8,869 nucleotides of DNA, taken from NCBI GenBank assembly GCA_009785855.1, contig WQUG01000100.1, positions 1-8,869 of the forward strand, read 5' to 3'. The notes under the pieces were generated by a model that made no database searches, was not told where the DNA came from, and saw only the letters and a program-made list of their open reading frames with translations. The position numbers and the translations under genes are program-made. Shown here piece by piece: positions 1 to 6,245 of the stretch. The number at the start of each line of letters is the position of its first letter. Position 1 is the stretch's first letter. Source of the stretch: Actinomycetes bacterium. Its GTDB lineage: Bacteria; Actinomycetota; Coriobacteriia; WRKU01; WQUG01.

Positions 1-131
1 TGGTAGAGTGTGACCACCGCGACGGTGGCCAACGCGATGAGCAGGGCTGCCGCAAGACCTGCCGCGACGATCCGGCGGCGCCTCAGCGCTCTGCGGCGGC
101 GTATCATCTTCTGCGCGCGCGTATCGTTCAT
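1..131 (-). CDS. Small basic membrane protein, N-terminal part only (runs off the left edge)
   Basis: The gene starts with ATG at 131 on the minus strand. A strong Shine-Dalgarno AGGAGG (positions 143-138) lies six bases upstream, and this fixes the start. The 43 visible codons encode a very basic head (about residues 5-20, largely arginine) followed by a hydrophobic alanine/leucine/valine segment (about residues 21-41). That segment reads as one membrane helix with the basic side in the cytoplasm. No domain is visible because the rest lies outside the window. It begins 21 bases after the dinG stop on the same strand, so it is probably cotranscribed with dinG. A short envelope protein or a LysM-type anchored protein would fit this start, but nothing seen here decides it. 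That it is a real gene is fairly sure; its function is unknown. Confidence 0.72.
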   Translation of the reverse strand, partial: MNDTRAQKMIRRRRALRRRRIVAAGLAAALLIALATVAVVTLY

Positions 132-152
132 GAACTTCCTCCTCGCTCCCTT

Positions 153-3104
153 CTATGTGGAAAGCAGGCGTATGATCTCTTCGCGGGTCAGGGGCTCGGC
201 TTTCACGGGGAGCGCGTCCACTATCGTCCTCCCATAGCCCTTCGTGAGCAGACGCGCATCTCCCAGGATCACGAAGCCCTCGTCGGAGGCGCTGCGGATC
301 AGGCGCCCCGTGGCCTGCTTGAGCTCGATGATGGCGTCGGGCAGGTCGTAGCGCCCCCAGGCAGACGAACCCTCCGCAGCCCGGCGCGCCTGCGAGAGCG
401 GGTCGTTGGGGCGCGCGAAGGGCAGCTTGGGGATGACCACACAGCGCAGCGTGTCGCCCGGCGCGTCGAAGCCCTCCCAGAAGGACTTCGTCGCGAACAG
501 CGAGCTGTGCGGGTCGCGCAGGAAGGCGTCGCTGATCGCCTGGCGACTGAAGCCTGCGCTCTGCGAGAGCAGGGGGACACCTGCCACCGCCAGCGGGGCT
601 TTGAGCTGCTGATAGAGCGTCGTCAGGTCCTGGTTGTTCGTGAACAGCGTCAGCACGCCGCCCTGGAGGCTGAGATGCACCTGCAGGAGCAGGTCTGCCA
701 GCGCAGACAGGTAGCCCGCCTCGCCCGGCTGGGGCAGATCGCGCGCCACGATGAGGCGCATCTGCTGGGGCAGGTCGAAGCTGGAGGCCAGCTGCAACGT
801 CGACCAGGCTTCCGGCTCCAGGCGATCGAGCCCGACGCCTGCGGCGAAGCGCGCGAAGCTCTCCCCGGCCGCCAGGGTCGCCGAACTGAAGATCACGGAG
901 TTACAGCGCGTATAGAGGTCCTCGGCAAGATGGCCCGCCACGCTCAGCTCCTCGACCGAGACTGAGGCGTTTGGGCGCGCTCCCCGCCTCTTGCTCTGTG
1001 AGATGTGGATCGTGTAGATGAGCTCCGGACGCGGGGGCGTCAGCACCTGCTCCAGGGCGCCGGCCTGTTCGTCGAGGCTCATGAGCAGCCCGACGAAGTC
1101 CGGGAGTGCGTCGCCGCGTTCCTCCTTCGAGAGGCTGTCGAGTCCGCGGGTCGCAGCCGAGGTCAGCTCCTGGCCTGCGGTCTTCAGCTCAGCGAGGATC
1201 CGCGCGAGTCCCGTCCCTTCCTGCTCGCAGGCCTGCCAGCGCTGCGAAGCGCGCAGCTGGGGGCTCAGCCACAGTTCGGTGGCATAGGAGGAGCCCTCCT
1301 CGCGCAAGGTCCTGATCTCGGTGAAGAAGGCTTTGGCGCGCGTGGCCAGTTGCTCCAGCAGGGCTGAGAAGCTTGCCAGCTGCGTCGTGGCCACCTGCGC
1401 CGCGTCCGCGCTGAGTTTGGTCGTCAGCTTCTGCAGGCCCGCCAGAGCGCCTGAGCCGTCCGGGCTTCCGAGCAGGACGCGCAGGTCGTTCAGCTCGCGC
1501 TCGCTGATCGCGACGCTCAGCTGGCGGCGCGCCTCGGCCTCCGCGCCATGGGCCTCGTCGACGATCCAGTAGCGGACGGGCGGCAGGATGCCACTTGAGC
1601 TCAGGGTGTCGCGCAAGAGCAGCGAGTGGTTCGTGACCACGATGTGCGCGCTGCGCGCGCGTCGCCGCAGGCCGTGCACGTAACACTGGCGGAAGTGACG
1701 GCATCTTCGCTTGGTGCAGTCGCCGGCAGAGGCGCTGATGCTTGCGCGTGCCGCGCCAAAGGCCGGGAAGTTGAAGTTGTCGAGATCGCCCCAGGGCGTC
1801 TGCGCGCACCAGACGAGCAGGTTGGCCAGGTTGACGCCGGTCAGCAGCTCATGGCGGGAGGCACGCAGCTGGGTATCGATCTTGCGCAGACAGGGGTAGT
1901 GCTCGTAGCCCTTGAGACCGACGAAGCGCAGGTCGCCCCCGAGCGCCTCTGACAAACGCGGCAGCTCATGGTAGAGGAGCTGGTCGGTCAGGGCGTTGGT
2001 CTTGGTCGCCACGCCGACCGTGATCTCGTTTTGCTGGGCCAGGCGCGCCGCGCAGATCAGGTAGGCGAGCGACTTGCCGACGCCGGTGCCTGCCTCGACC
2101 ACCAGATGCTCGCTGGCCGCCTGCGCCCGGGCTATGCGGCGCGCCATCTCCTGCTGCTCCCAGCGATGTTCGAAGGCAGGATACATCCGCCCCGCGATGC
2201 CGTCGGCGGAAAGATCGGCCGTGATCTCGTCGGTCTCCGGAAAGACGAGCTCCTTCTCATAGGCGTCGTAGAACTCGTCGGGGGGCTTGTCTGCGGCCAG
2301 CTGCCGCTTGCGCAGAGCTGCCAGGTCGAGCGAACGAGCACCGGGGCCAGGGGGACAGGCACCGTGGTCCCGTTTTGGGACCACGGTGCCTGTCCCCCTG
2401 GCCCCTGTCCCCCTGGCTCCCAGCAGCAGCGAGAACCAGCGCTCCTCGGCCGTGCCCTGCAGCAGCTCACGGCAGGCGCGCAGCAGCTCCAGGGGCAGAA
2501 GCGCGACCGCGGCAAGCCCCGCGCGCCAGAGCACCGCCAGCGCCTGGGTGTCGACCCCGGCGCGATGGGCGCCCTCGCTGAGCTCCGGGCGATCCGGCGC
2601 ACACACCGCGATCAGATCGCTGCTGGCATAGCTGGTCAGGCGCGGCATACCGCAGCGCAGGAAGGTCAGCGAGTCGCACCAGCCCCCGGGAAGCGCGCCC
2701 AGCGCCATCTCTATGAAGCGGCGGTCGAAATCGGCGTTGTGCGCGACCAGGTCGCGGTCGCCGATGAAGTCGCGGATGTCGGCCGCGACCTCCGCAAGAC
2801 GGGGCGCCCCCGCCAGATCCGCCTCGGTGATGCCCGTGAGTTCGGTGATCTCGCGCGGAAGCGTCCGCGAGGGGCGCAGCAGGGTCGACCAGGAGTCGAG
2901 GACCTTCGCGCCGCGCATGCGGATCATCGCGACCTCGATCAGCTCGTCCTTGTCAGGCGAGAAGCCGGTGGTCTCGGTGTCGATGAGACAGACTTCCGGC
3001 TCATCCGGCAGCTCGAAACCCGCAGCCGCCTGCTCTGCTGCTTCCTGATAGAGCGCGGCGACCTCTGCGGTCGTCCCCGACGCTATCAGCCCGGCAAGCG
3101 ACAT
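153..3104 (-). CDS. dinG: DinG-family superfamily 2 (XPD-like) helicase with N-terminal DEDD 3'-5' exonuclease domain
   Basis: The 983-residue protein joins two enzymes. Residues about 36-195 are a DnaQ-type exonuclease: ExoI motif DTETTG (42-47), ExoII around HNADFD (122-127), ExoIII H180/D185. Residues about 310-983 are an XPD/DinG-like DNA helicase: Walker A EAGTGVGKS (337-345), motif Ia TKTNALTDQL, DEAH box (516-519), VVTNHSLLL (489-497), SATLAAGESF, and C-terminal QATGRLIR. Four cysteines, C405, C463, C468 and C474, have the x4/x5 spacing of the DinG iron-sulfur cluster. In this family the enzyme unwinds DNA with a 5' tail and acts on R-loops, G-quadruplexes or repair intermediates in the cytoplasm. 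The start ATG at 3104 lies 19 bases after the upstream gene's stop and has only a weak ribosome site, suggesting translational coupling. Residues about 230-255, between the domains, are encoded by a palindromic repeat in frame. The family call is firm; the exact cellular role is inferred. Confidence 0.93.
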   Translation of the reverse strand: MSLAGLIASGTTAEVAALYQEAAEQAAAGFELPDEPEVCLIDTETTGFSPDKDELIEVAMIRMRGAKVLDSWSTLLRPSRTLPREITELTGITEADLAGAPRLAEVAADIRDFIGDRDLVAHNADFDRRFIEMALGALPGGWCDSLTFLRCGMPRLTSYASSDLIAVCAPDRPELSEGAHRAGVDTQALAVLWRAGLAAVALLPLELLRACRELLQGTAEERWFSLLLGARGTGARGTGTVVPKRDHGACPPGPGARSLDLAALRKRQLAADKPPDEFYDAYEKELVFPETDEITADLSADGIAGRMYPAFEHRWEQQEMARRIARAQAASEHLVVEAGTGVGKSLAYLICAARLAQQNEITVGVATKTNALTDQLLYHELPRLSEALGGDLRFVGLKGYEHYPCLRKIDTQLRASRHELLTGVNLANLLVWCAQTPWGDLDNFNFPAFGAARASISASAGDCTKRRCRHFRQCYVHGLRRRARSAHIVVTNHSLLLRDTLSSSGILPPVRYWIVDEAHGAEAEARRQLSVAISERELNDLRVLLGSPDGSGALAGLQKLTTKLSADAAQVATTQLASFSALLEQLATRAKAFFTEIRTLREEGSSYATELWLSPQLRASQRWQACEQEGTGLARILAELKTAGQELTSAATRGLDSLSKEERGDALPDFVGLLMSLDEQAGALEQVLTPPRPELIYTIHISQSKRRGARPNASVSVEELSVAGHLAEDLYTRCNSVIFSSATLAAGESFARFAAGVGLDRLEPEAWSTLQLASSFDLPQQMRLIVARDLPQPGEAGYLSALADLLLQVHLSLQGGVLTLFTNNQDLTTLYQQLKAPLAVAGVPLLSQSAGFSRQAISDAFLRDPHSSLFATKSFWEGFDAPGDTLRCVVIPKLPFARPNDPLSQARRAAEGSSAWGRYDLPDAIIELKQATGRLIRSASDEGFVILGDARLLTKGYGRTIVDALPVKAEPLTREEIIRLLST
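2343..2418. repeat. REP/MITE-like palindrome inserted in frame in dinG
   Basis: Perfect 29-bp arms at 2343-2371 and 2377-2405 flank a 5-base GTTTT loop. Outside the loop each arm begins with GGGACCACGG and ends in a GGGGACAGG/CCTGTCCCC block. The right side carries a second 15-bp unit (CCTGTCCCCCTGGCY at 2389-2403 and again at 2404-2418). On the dinG strand this reads as the linker ARGTGARGTGTVVP and following residues, with no stop codon. The GGGGACAGGCACC-type arm resembles short palindromes known from many bacteria as REP-like, RAYT-mobilised repeats. That family link comes from memory of the motif and was not searched. Confidence 0.85.
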
Positions 3105-3123
3105 CAGAGCGGGGCAGCAGCGC

Positions 3124-3669
3124 TCAGCGCATGCCCGCGACGGCTTTCGACTTCAGGAGCCAGGCGCCGTTGTGCTGGACGAAGGTCCAGACCGTCGTGA
3201 AGGTGCCATAGCTGCCGGCGACCTCGTCGGCTTCGATCGTCATGGTGGTCCCGCTCGTGTTGGTGGCGCCCATCTTGAAGCTCGTGATGCCGTAGCCCTT
3301 CAACTGAGTCGCGAAATCCGCCTGCGACTGCCCCTGCTTCTTGGCCTGTGGCAGGAACTGATAGGCTGCGGCGAAGTCACCCGCGACGACCGCCTTGTAG
3401 TAGCCCTCGACGAACTGGGCAGGCGTCTGCCCTGCGGGGACCCTGGTCGCCGACTCCATGTCGAAGGGGGTCGTGTCAGCCGTGGCCCCGGTCCCGGCGT
3501 TGGTCTTGCCGGTCATGTCAGCAGTGGGCGACGTCGCTGTGGAAGCAGTGGTCTGACCCGTTGTTCCCGTCGAGCGGGTCGCGAAGATCACGATCGCTGC
3601 CACCAGTACCGCCGCGACCACGATCAGTCCGATGATGAGTTGCGTTTGCTTTTTGTTCTGTGTTGCCAT
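3124..3669 (-). CDS. Membrane-anchored NTF2-like domain protein (hypothetical)
   Basis: The 181-residue protein has a short polar N-terminus, a single hydrophobic helix at about residues 11-30, a threonine/glycine/alanine-rich linker (about 31-70) and a folded C-terminal domain (about 80-181). No lipobox cysteine is seen, so it is probably a signal-anchored protein with the domain outside the membrane. The C-terminal part (QFVEGYYKAVVAGDFAAAY followed by alternating beta stretches and an ending like GAWLLKSKAV) has the helix-then-sheet pattern of NTF2-like or DUF4878-type lipoprotein domains, which often bind small ligands or act in envelope functions. ATG at 3669 is preceded by AGGAAAGGTG, a good ribosome site. 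It is the first gene of the minus-strand unit leading into dinG (19-base gap). The fold is inferred by eye and the function is not known. Confidence 0.82.
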   Translation of the reverse strand: MATQNKKQTQLIIGLIVVAAVLVAAIVIFATRSTGTTGQTTASTATSPTADMTGKTNAGTGATADTTPFDMESATRVPAGQTPAQFVEGYYKAVVAGDFAAAYQFLPQAKKQGQSQADFATQLKGYGITSFKMGATNTSGTTMTIEADEVAGSYGTFTTVWTFVQHNGAWLLKSKAVAGMR

Positions 3670-3759
3670 GTCACACCTTTCCTGCGCACGCGCGCAGGGA
3701 CGAGCGCGACATGCCGACGATCAACGGTTTCTACCTGATTGTAATGATACTATAGTGCT
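3670..3759. promoter_or_regulatory. Divergent promoter region between the NTF2-like gene and sdaAB
   Basis: This 90-base AT-enriched gap serves two divergent genes. On the plus strand TACTAT (3748-3753) fits a TAnnnT -10 box whose expected start falls at about 3760, the A of the sdaAB ATG. No ribosome site precedes that ATG, so sdaAB is probably leaderless. The self-complementary octamer ACTATAGT (3749-3756) also presents TATAGT on the minus strand, and TACAAT (3743-3738 minus) is another candidate -10 for the minus-strand gene. No convincing -35 is seen for either. A GC hairpin, CCTGCGC/GCGCAGG with a 4-base loop (3681-3698), lies in the minus-strand leader and partly overlaps that gene's ribosome site. 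Confidence 0.5.
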
Positions 3760-4437
3760 ATGACCTCACGACACAGCCACAGTCTGTTCGACATCATCGG
3801 ACCGGTCATGATCGGACCCAGTTCCAGTCATACCGCCGGGGCTGTGCGTCTGGGCGCGCTCGCCCGTGCGATCTCGGGCGCGCAACCCACGCGTGCGCGG
3901 ATCGGGCTGGTCGGTTCCTTCTTCGCGACCGGCGAGGGCCACGGGACCAAGCTGGCGCTGGTCGCCGGGCTGCTCGGCATGACCTGCGACGACGAGCGCA
4001 TCCCGATCGCTCTTGACATCGCCGCACAACAGGGGCTCGAAGTCGAGTTCTACCGGGCTGTAGTCGAGGGCGCCCATCCCAACACGGCGATCCTCGACCT
4101 GTGCAGCCCCACCAAACCCGACATCCACATCATCGGAAGTTCAACGGGAGGCGGCGAGGTCGTCGTGACCCAGATCGACGACTACGAGGTCGACACTCAC
4201 GGAGTCCTGCCGCTGCTCATCGTCTCGCACAACGACCTGCCCGGCGTCATCCACGCGGTGAGCGGCGTACTGACCAACGCGGGGATCAACATCGCCAGCA
4301 TGCGGGTCTCGCGCGAACAGCGCGGCGAGAAGGCGCTCATGCTCATCGAGCTCGACAGTATGCCGTCAGAAGAAGTCGCGGCTCTGGTGCGCAAGGTCGA
4401 GAATGTGCGCCATGCCCGCATCGTTAACGCTGTCTGA
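3760..4437 (+). CDS. sdaAB: L-serine ammonia-lyase (iron-sulfur type), beta subunit with ACT domain
   Basis: The 225-residue protein matches the separate beta subunit of anaerobic-type L-serine dehydratase, which with the [4Fe-4S] alpha subunit (SdaAA) converts L-serine to pyruvate and ammonia in the cytoplasm. Visible signatures are FDIIGPVMIGPSSSHTAGA near the N-terminus (10-28), GHGTKLAL (60-67), HPNT (107-110), a GSSTGGGE turn (126-133), and a C-terminal ACT regulatory domain from about 151 (LLIVSHNDLPGVIHAVSGVL...GINIASMRVSRE). The length is normal for SdaAB. ATG at 3760 gives the usual short leader before the conserved FDIIGP motif. It has no Shine-Dalgarno and lies immediately downstream of a -10-like box, so it is probably a leaderless start. 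The alpha-subunit gene, usually adjacent, is not in the window; the next gene is a HAD phosphatase. The last 15 coding bases form one arm of a perfect inverted repeat. Confidence 0.93.
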   Translation: MTSRHSHSLFDIIGPVMIGPSSSHTAGAVRLGALARAISGAQPTRARIGLVGSFFATGEGHGTKLALVAGLLGMTCDDERIPIALDIAAQQGLEVEFYRAVVEGAHPNTAILDLCSPTKPDIHIIGSSTGGGEVVVTQIDDYEVDTHGVLPLLIVSHNDLPGVIHAVSGVLTNAGINIASMRVSREQRGEKALMLIELDSMPSEEVAALVRKVENVRHARIVNAV

Positions 4438-4508
4438 ACTGCGTTCCTGCGGATCTCGCGGCCCTCAAGGCCGCCACGATCCGCAGCGCCTTGTCAGACA
4501 GCGTTAAC
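4423..4508 (+). repeat. Structured element, copy A: nested hairpin with conserved core, 3' of sdaAB
   Basis: Three nested stems are seen. The outer stem pairs GTTAACGCTGTCTGA (4423-4437, the last sdaAB codons and stop) perfectly with 4494-4508. The middle stem pairs CTGCGGATC (4447-4455) with 4478-4486. The inner stem pairs GCGGCC (4458-4463) with GGCCGC (4469-4474) around a CTCAA loop. Positions 4439-4493 match a second copy at 6306-6359 (minus strand) at about 48 of 55 positions by hand alignment, while the outer stems of the two copies are unrelated. There is no T-tract after it, so it is not a standard intrinsic terminator. Whether it acts as RNA or DNA is unknown; I do not recognise the family. 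Confidence 0.8.
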
Positions 4509-4509
4509 A

Positions 4510-4547
4510 TTGCATCAAAGTCGGAAATGACCGGTATAATAAAACCT
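4510..4547 (+). promoter_or_regulatory. Promoter of the HAD gene with leaderless start
   Basis: A consensus TATAAT lies at 4535-4540, followed after seven bases by tandem ATG codons at 4548 and 4551. A transcription start at about 4547-4548 would place the mRNA 5' end at the start codon. TTGCAT at 4510-4515 is a possible -35, though its 19-base spacer is long. It begins just after structured element A, so the HAD gene has its own promoter rather than relying only on sdaAB transcription. Confidence 0.68.
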
Positions 4548-5498
4548 ATGATGACTCGTTTCGTCGCATCCCCGCCCGTTGGAGATCCGGTGTTCCCCGA
4601 AGGCTGCCTGCCGGTCAGCGCGCCTGAAGCGCGCGAGCTGCTCGCGCAGATCCGCATCGTCTACACCGACCTTGACGGCACGCTGCTGGCCCCCGGCGGC
4701 CACTTGCTCGCCGATCACTCGGGCCGGCCGAGTACGTCCACCGCAGAGGCGCTGGTCGCGCTGAAGCGTGCAGGTATCACCGTCGTCCCCACCACTGGTC
4801 GGGGCGCCGACCAGGGCAGCGAGCTGTTGCGCGTGCTCGACCTGGACTGCTACATCGGAGAAGTCGGCGGCTACCTCCTGCGCCGTGATGACACGCGGGC
4901 CGAAGAGCGCTACCTCATCGGCGCATGGGAGCAGCTGCAACTGGCTCCCGGGCTCAGCGCCGGAGAACTCCCGGAAGGGACCGACCCCTATGAGGTCATC
5001 CGCGACAGCGGGGCGATCGAGCGCCTGATGGCGGCCTTCCCAGGGATGATCTTCCCCTACCCGGCTGTGCGGGCCGTCTCCTGGTCTCTCTGGGGCAACA
5101 TCGACGTCGAGGCGGCTGCCCGGGTCCTCGCAGATGAGAAGCTGCCGTTGGTCTTGCTCGACAACGGCCTGCTCTACCATGCGCCGGGGACCCTGCCGGA
5201 CGGAGCACACCCGCACATCTACCACCTGCTGCCCGCCGGCGTCTCGAAGAAGCACGCCATCGAGACCGACCTCGAAGCGCGCGGTCTGCCCCGTGACGCG
5301 GCGCTGGCGATCGGGGATTCTGCGGTCGACCTTGCGATGGGAGACGCATGCGGGCTCTTCGTGATGATGGCCAATGGTCTGCGCAACCCTGAGGTCCAGG
5401 AGGCGGTGACAGCGCGCATCGCCAGTGGCGAGACCGTGCTGCACACGACGCTTTCTACCGCTGACGGCTGGGTGGAGTTCGCGCGGGCCCTGATGTGA
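4548..5498 (+). CDS. HAD superfamily (type IIB, Cof-like) hydrolase
   Basis: With the start at ATG 4548 the protein has 316 residues. The reading frame is open back to 4491, but those codons lie inside structured element A and upstream of a consensus TATAAT, so they are probably not translated. HAD motifs are complete: motif I YTDLDGTL with the nucleophile and acid D41/D43, motif II VVPTTGRG (T82/T83), motif III lysine in GVSKKHA (K234), motif IV GDSAVD (256-261). The insertion between motifs II and III is long enough for a C2-type cap, as in Cof-like, sucrose- or mannosyl-phosphoglycerate phosphatases. These are cytosolic Mg-dependent phosphatases of sugar phosphates or similar small molecules. 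The substrate cannot be told from sequence. Its last codons and stop fall within a palindrome shared with the convergent gene. Confidence 0.88.
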   Translation: MMTRFVASPPVGDPVFPEGCLPVSAPEARELLAQIRIVYTDLDGTLLAPGGHLLADHSGRPSTSTAEALVALKRAGITVVPTTGRGADQGSELLRVLDLDCYIGEVGGYLLRRDDTRAEERYLIGAWEQLQLAPGLSAGELPEGTDPYEVIRDSGAIERLMAAFPGMIFPYPAVRAVSWSLWGNIDVEAAARVLADEKLPLVLLDNGLLYHAPGTLPDGAHPHIYHLLPAGVSKKHAIETDLEARGLPRDAALAIGDSAVDLAMGDACGLFVMMANGLRNPEVQEAVTARIASGETVLHTTLSTADGWVEFARALM

Positions 5499-5556
5499 CA
5501 AGGGGCCATGTGACAAGGGGCCAGGCCCCCTGTCACAAGGCCCCCTGTCACATCAG
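5490..5556. repeat. Palindromic repeat carrying the stop codons of two convergent genes
   Basis: Two 33-bp arms (5490-5522 and 5524-5556) are complementary except at three positions, around a single A. Each arm is two 15-bp units in tandem: ATGTGACAAGGGGCC at 5493-5507 and 5508-5522, and the near-complement GGCCCCCTGTCACAW at 5524-5538 and 5539-5553. The outer ends (CTGATGTGACA and its complement) supply Leu-Met-stop to the HAD gene and the Leu-Met-stop end of the minus-strand gene. The transcripts of both genes would end in the same strong hairpin. There is no T-tract, so termination by it is possible but not shown. Confidence 0.85.
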
Positions 5557-6228
5557 CTCAACGAAGTCGAGAGTAAGATCTGACAGGTCCAGCACGTAGA
5601 AGCCCCGGTCCGGGGTCGGGCGACCCAGCAGTACGCTCAGCGCGAGTTGAAGTTGGAGCCCGGCGGCGATGGCCACAGTAGGATAGGGATTGCCCAGCTG
5701 CTTGTCCAAACTCGTTCTCGCACCGATCTGCCCGGCGACCAGCGGGTTGCGTGGCGTGCTGATCCCGAAGTAGATATAGCTGCCGGCGATGCTGCCGTAA
5801 ACGAGCGGCACGCCCGCACGATGGCAGCGCGCCTCCAGCGTCTGGCGCGCCTCAAGGCTGTCAAGGCAGTCGATGACCACATCGCAGCCGGAGAGTGCGT
5901 CCACCAGTTCCGGCGTCGGGAACGCGGCCTGCCACGTGCGCAACTCAACGGCGCTGTTGATGGCCTGGGCGCGCTCCCGCGCAGCCTCGACCTTCGGGCG
6001 TCCTAAGGCGCCCTCCAGCGCAAGCAGCTGCCGGTTCAGGTTGCTGGCCTCGATGACATCCGGATCGCAGATCATGAGGTGACCGACGCCGATCCGCACC
6101 AGCCCCTCCAGCACATGGCCGCCCAGACCGCCCGCGCCGACCACCAGCACGCAGCAGTCAGTCAACCGCTGTTGTTCCTCAACAGAGATGCTGGACTGAT
6201 TGCGTATGTAGCGATCGGATAGATCCAT
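5548..6228 (-). CDS. E1-like ThiF/MoeB/HesA-family adenylyltransferase for the MoaD-like carrier
   Basis: The 226-residue Rossmann protein resembles MoeB/ThiF enzymes, which adenylate the C-terminal glycine of a ubiquitin-like sulfur carrier. It opens with the family's typical LSDRYIRN and has the nucleotide loop GAGGLGG (31-37), CDPD (54-57), NLNRQ (63-67, with the MoeB-type arginine at 66), K79 and CLDS with D123, matching the ATP and metal residues of MoeB. It has no paired CxxC zinc motifs and no cysteine in the crossover-loop region (after residue about 135 there are none), so it is a minimal, probably adenylation-only form. I chose ATG 6228. The frame is open to 6258, but that upstream ATG lies in the loop of a terminator hairpin, and a TAGAAT -10 box sits seven bases before 6228. 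The AOR-MoaD pair upstream on the same strand suggests it serves their pterin cofactor. Confidence 0.88.
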   Translation of the reverse strand: MDLSDRYIRNQSSISVEEQQRLTDCCVLVVGAGGLGGHVLEGLVRIGVGHLMICDPDVIEASNLNRQLLALEGALGRPKVEAARERAQAINSAVELRTWQAAFPTPELVDALSGCDVVIDCLDSLEARQTLEARCHRAGVPLVYGSIAGSYIYFGISTPRNPLVAGQIGARTSLDKQLGNPYPTVAIAAGLQLQLALSVLLGRPTPDRGFYVLDLSDLTLDFVELM

Positions 6229-6235
6229 AGGTCTC

Positions 6236-6241
6236 ATTCTA
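6236..6241 (-). promoter_or_regulatory. -10 box (TAGAAT) for a leaderless start of the E1-like gene
   Basis: On the minus strand TAGAAT fits TAnnnT and is followed by seven bases and the ATG at 6228, with no Shine-Dalgarno between. This matches the spacing seen before the HAD gene (TATAAT then seven bases) and sdaAB. It lies immediately downstream of the terminator hairpin at 6246-6273. No clear -35 is seen. Confidence 0.5.
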
Positions 6242-6245
6242 ATGC

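Noticed and set aside
1968..3200. Long plus-strand open frame (410 codons) opposite dinG
   Set aside because: It is antisense to well-motifed dinG, shows no recognisable domain and has the arginine/glycine/alanine-rich composition of a GC-rich shadow frame.
4438..4508. Ordinary intrinsic terminator for sdaAB
   Set aside because: No T-tract follows the structure, and the long nested fold with a conserved core is unlike a simple terminator stem.
4491..4547. N-terminal extension of the HAD protein from TTG 4491
   Set aside because: It would lie within structured element A and the promoter; TATAAT at 4535 and ATG at 4548 explain the start better.
4515..5516. Long minus-strand open frame (333 codons) opposite the HAD gene
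   Set aside because: The HAD motifs are complete on the plus strand; the antisense translation has no domain-like pattern and crosses the HAD promoter.
2343..5556. CRISPR array
   Set aside because: The repeats are palindromes with tandem 15-bp units; no regularly spaced repeat-spacer pattern is seen.
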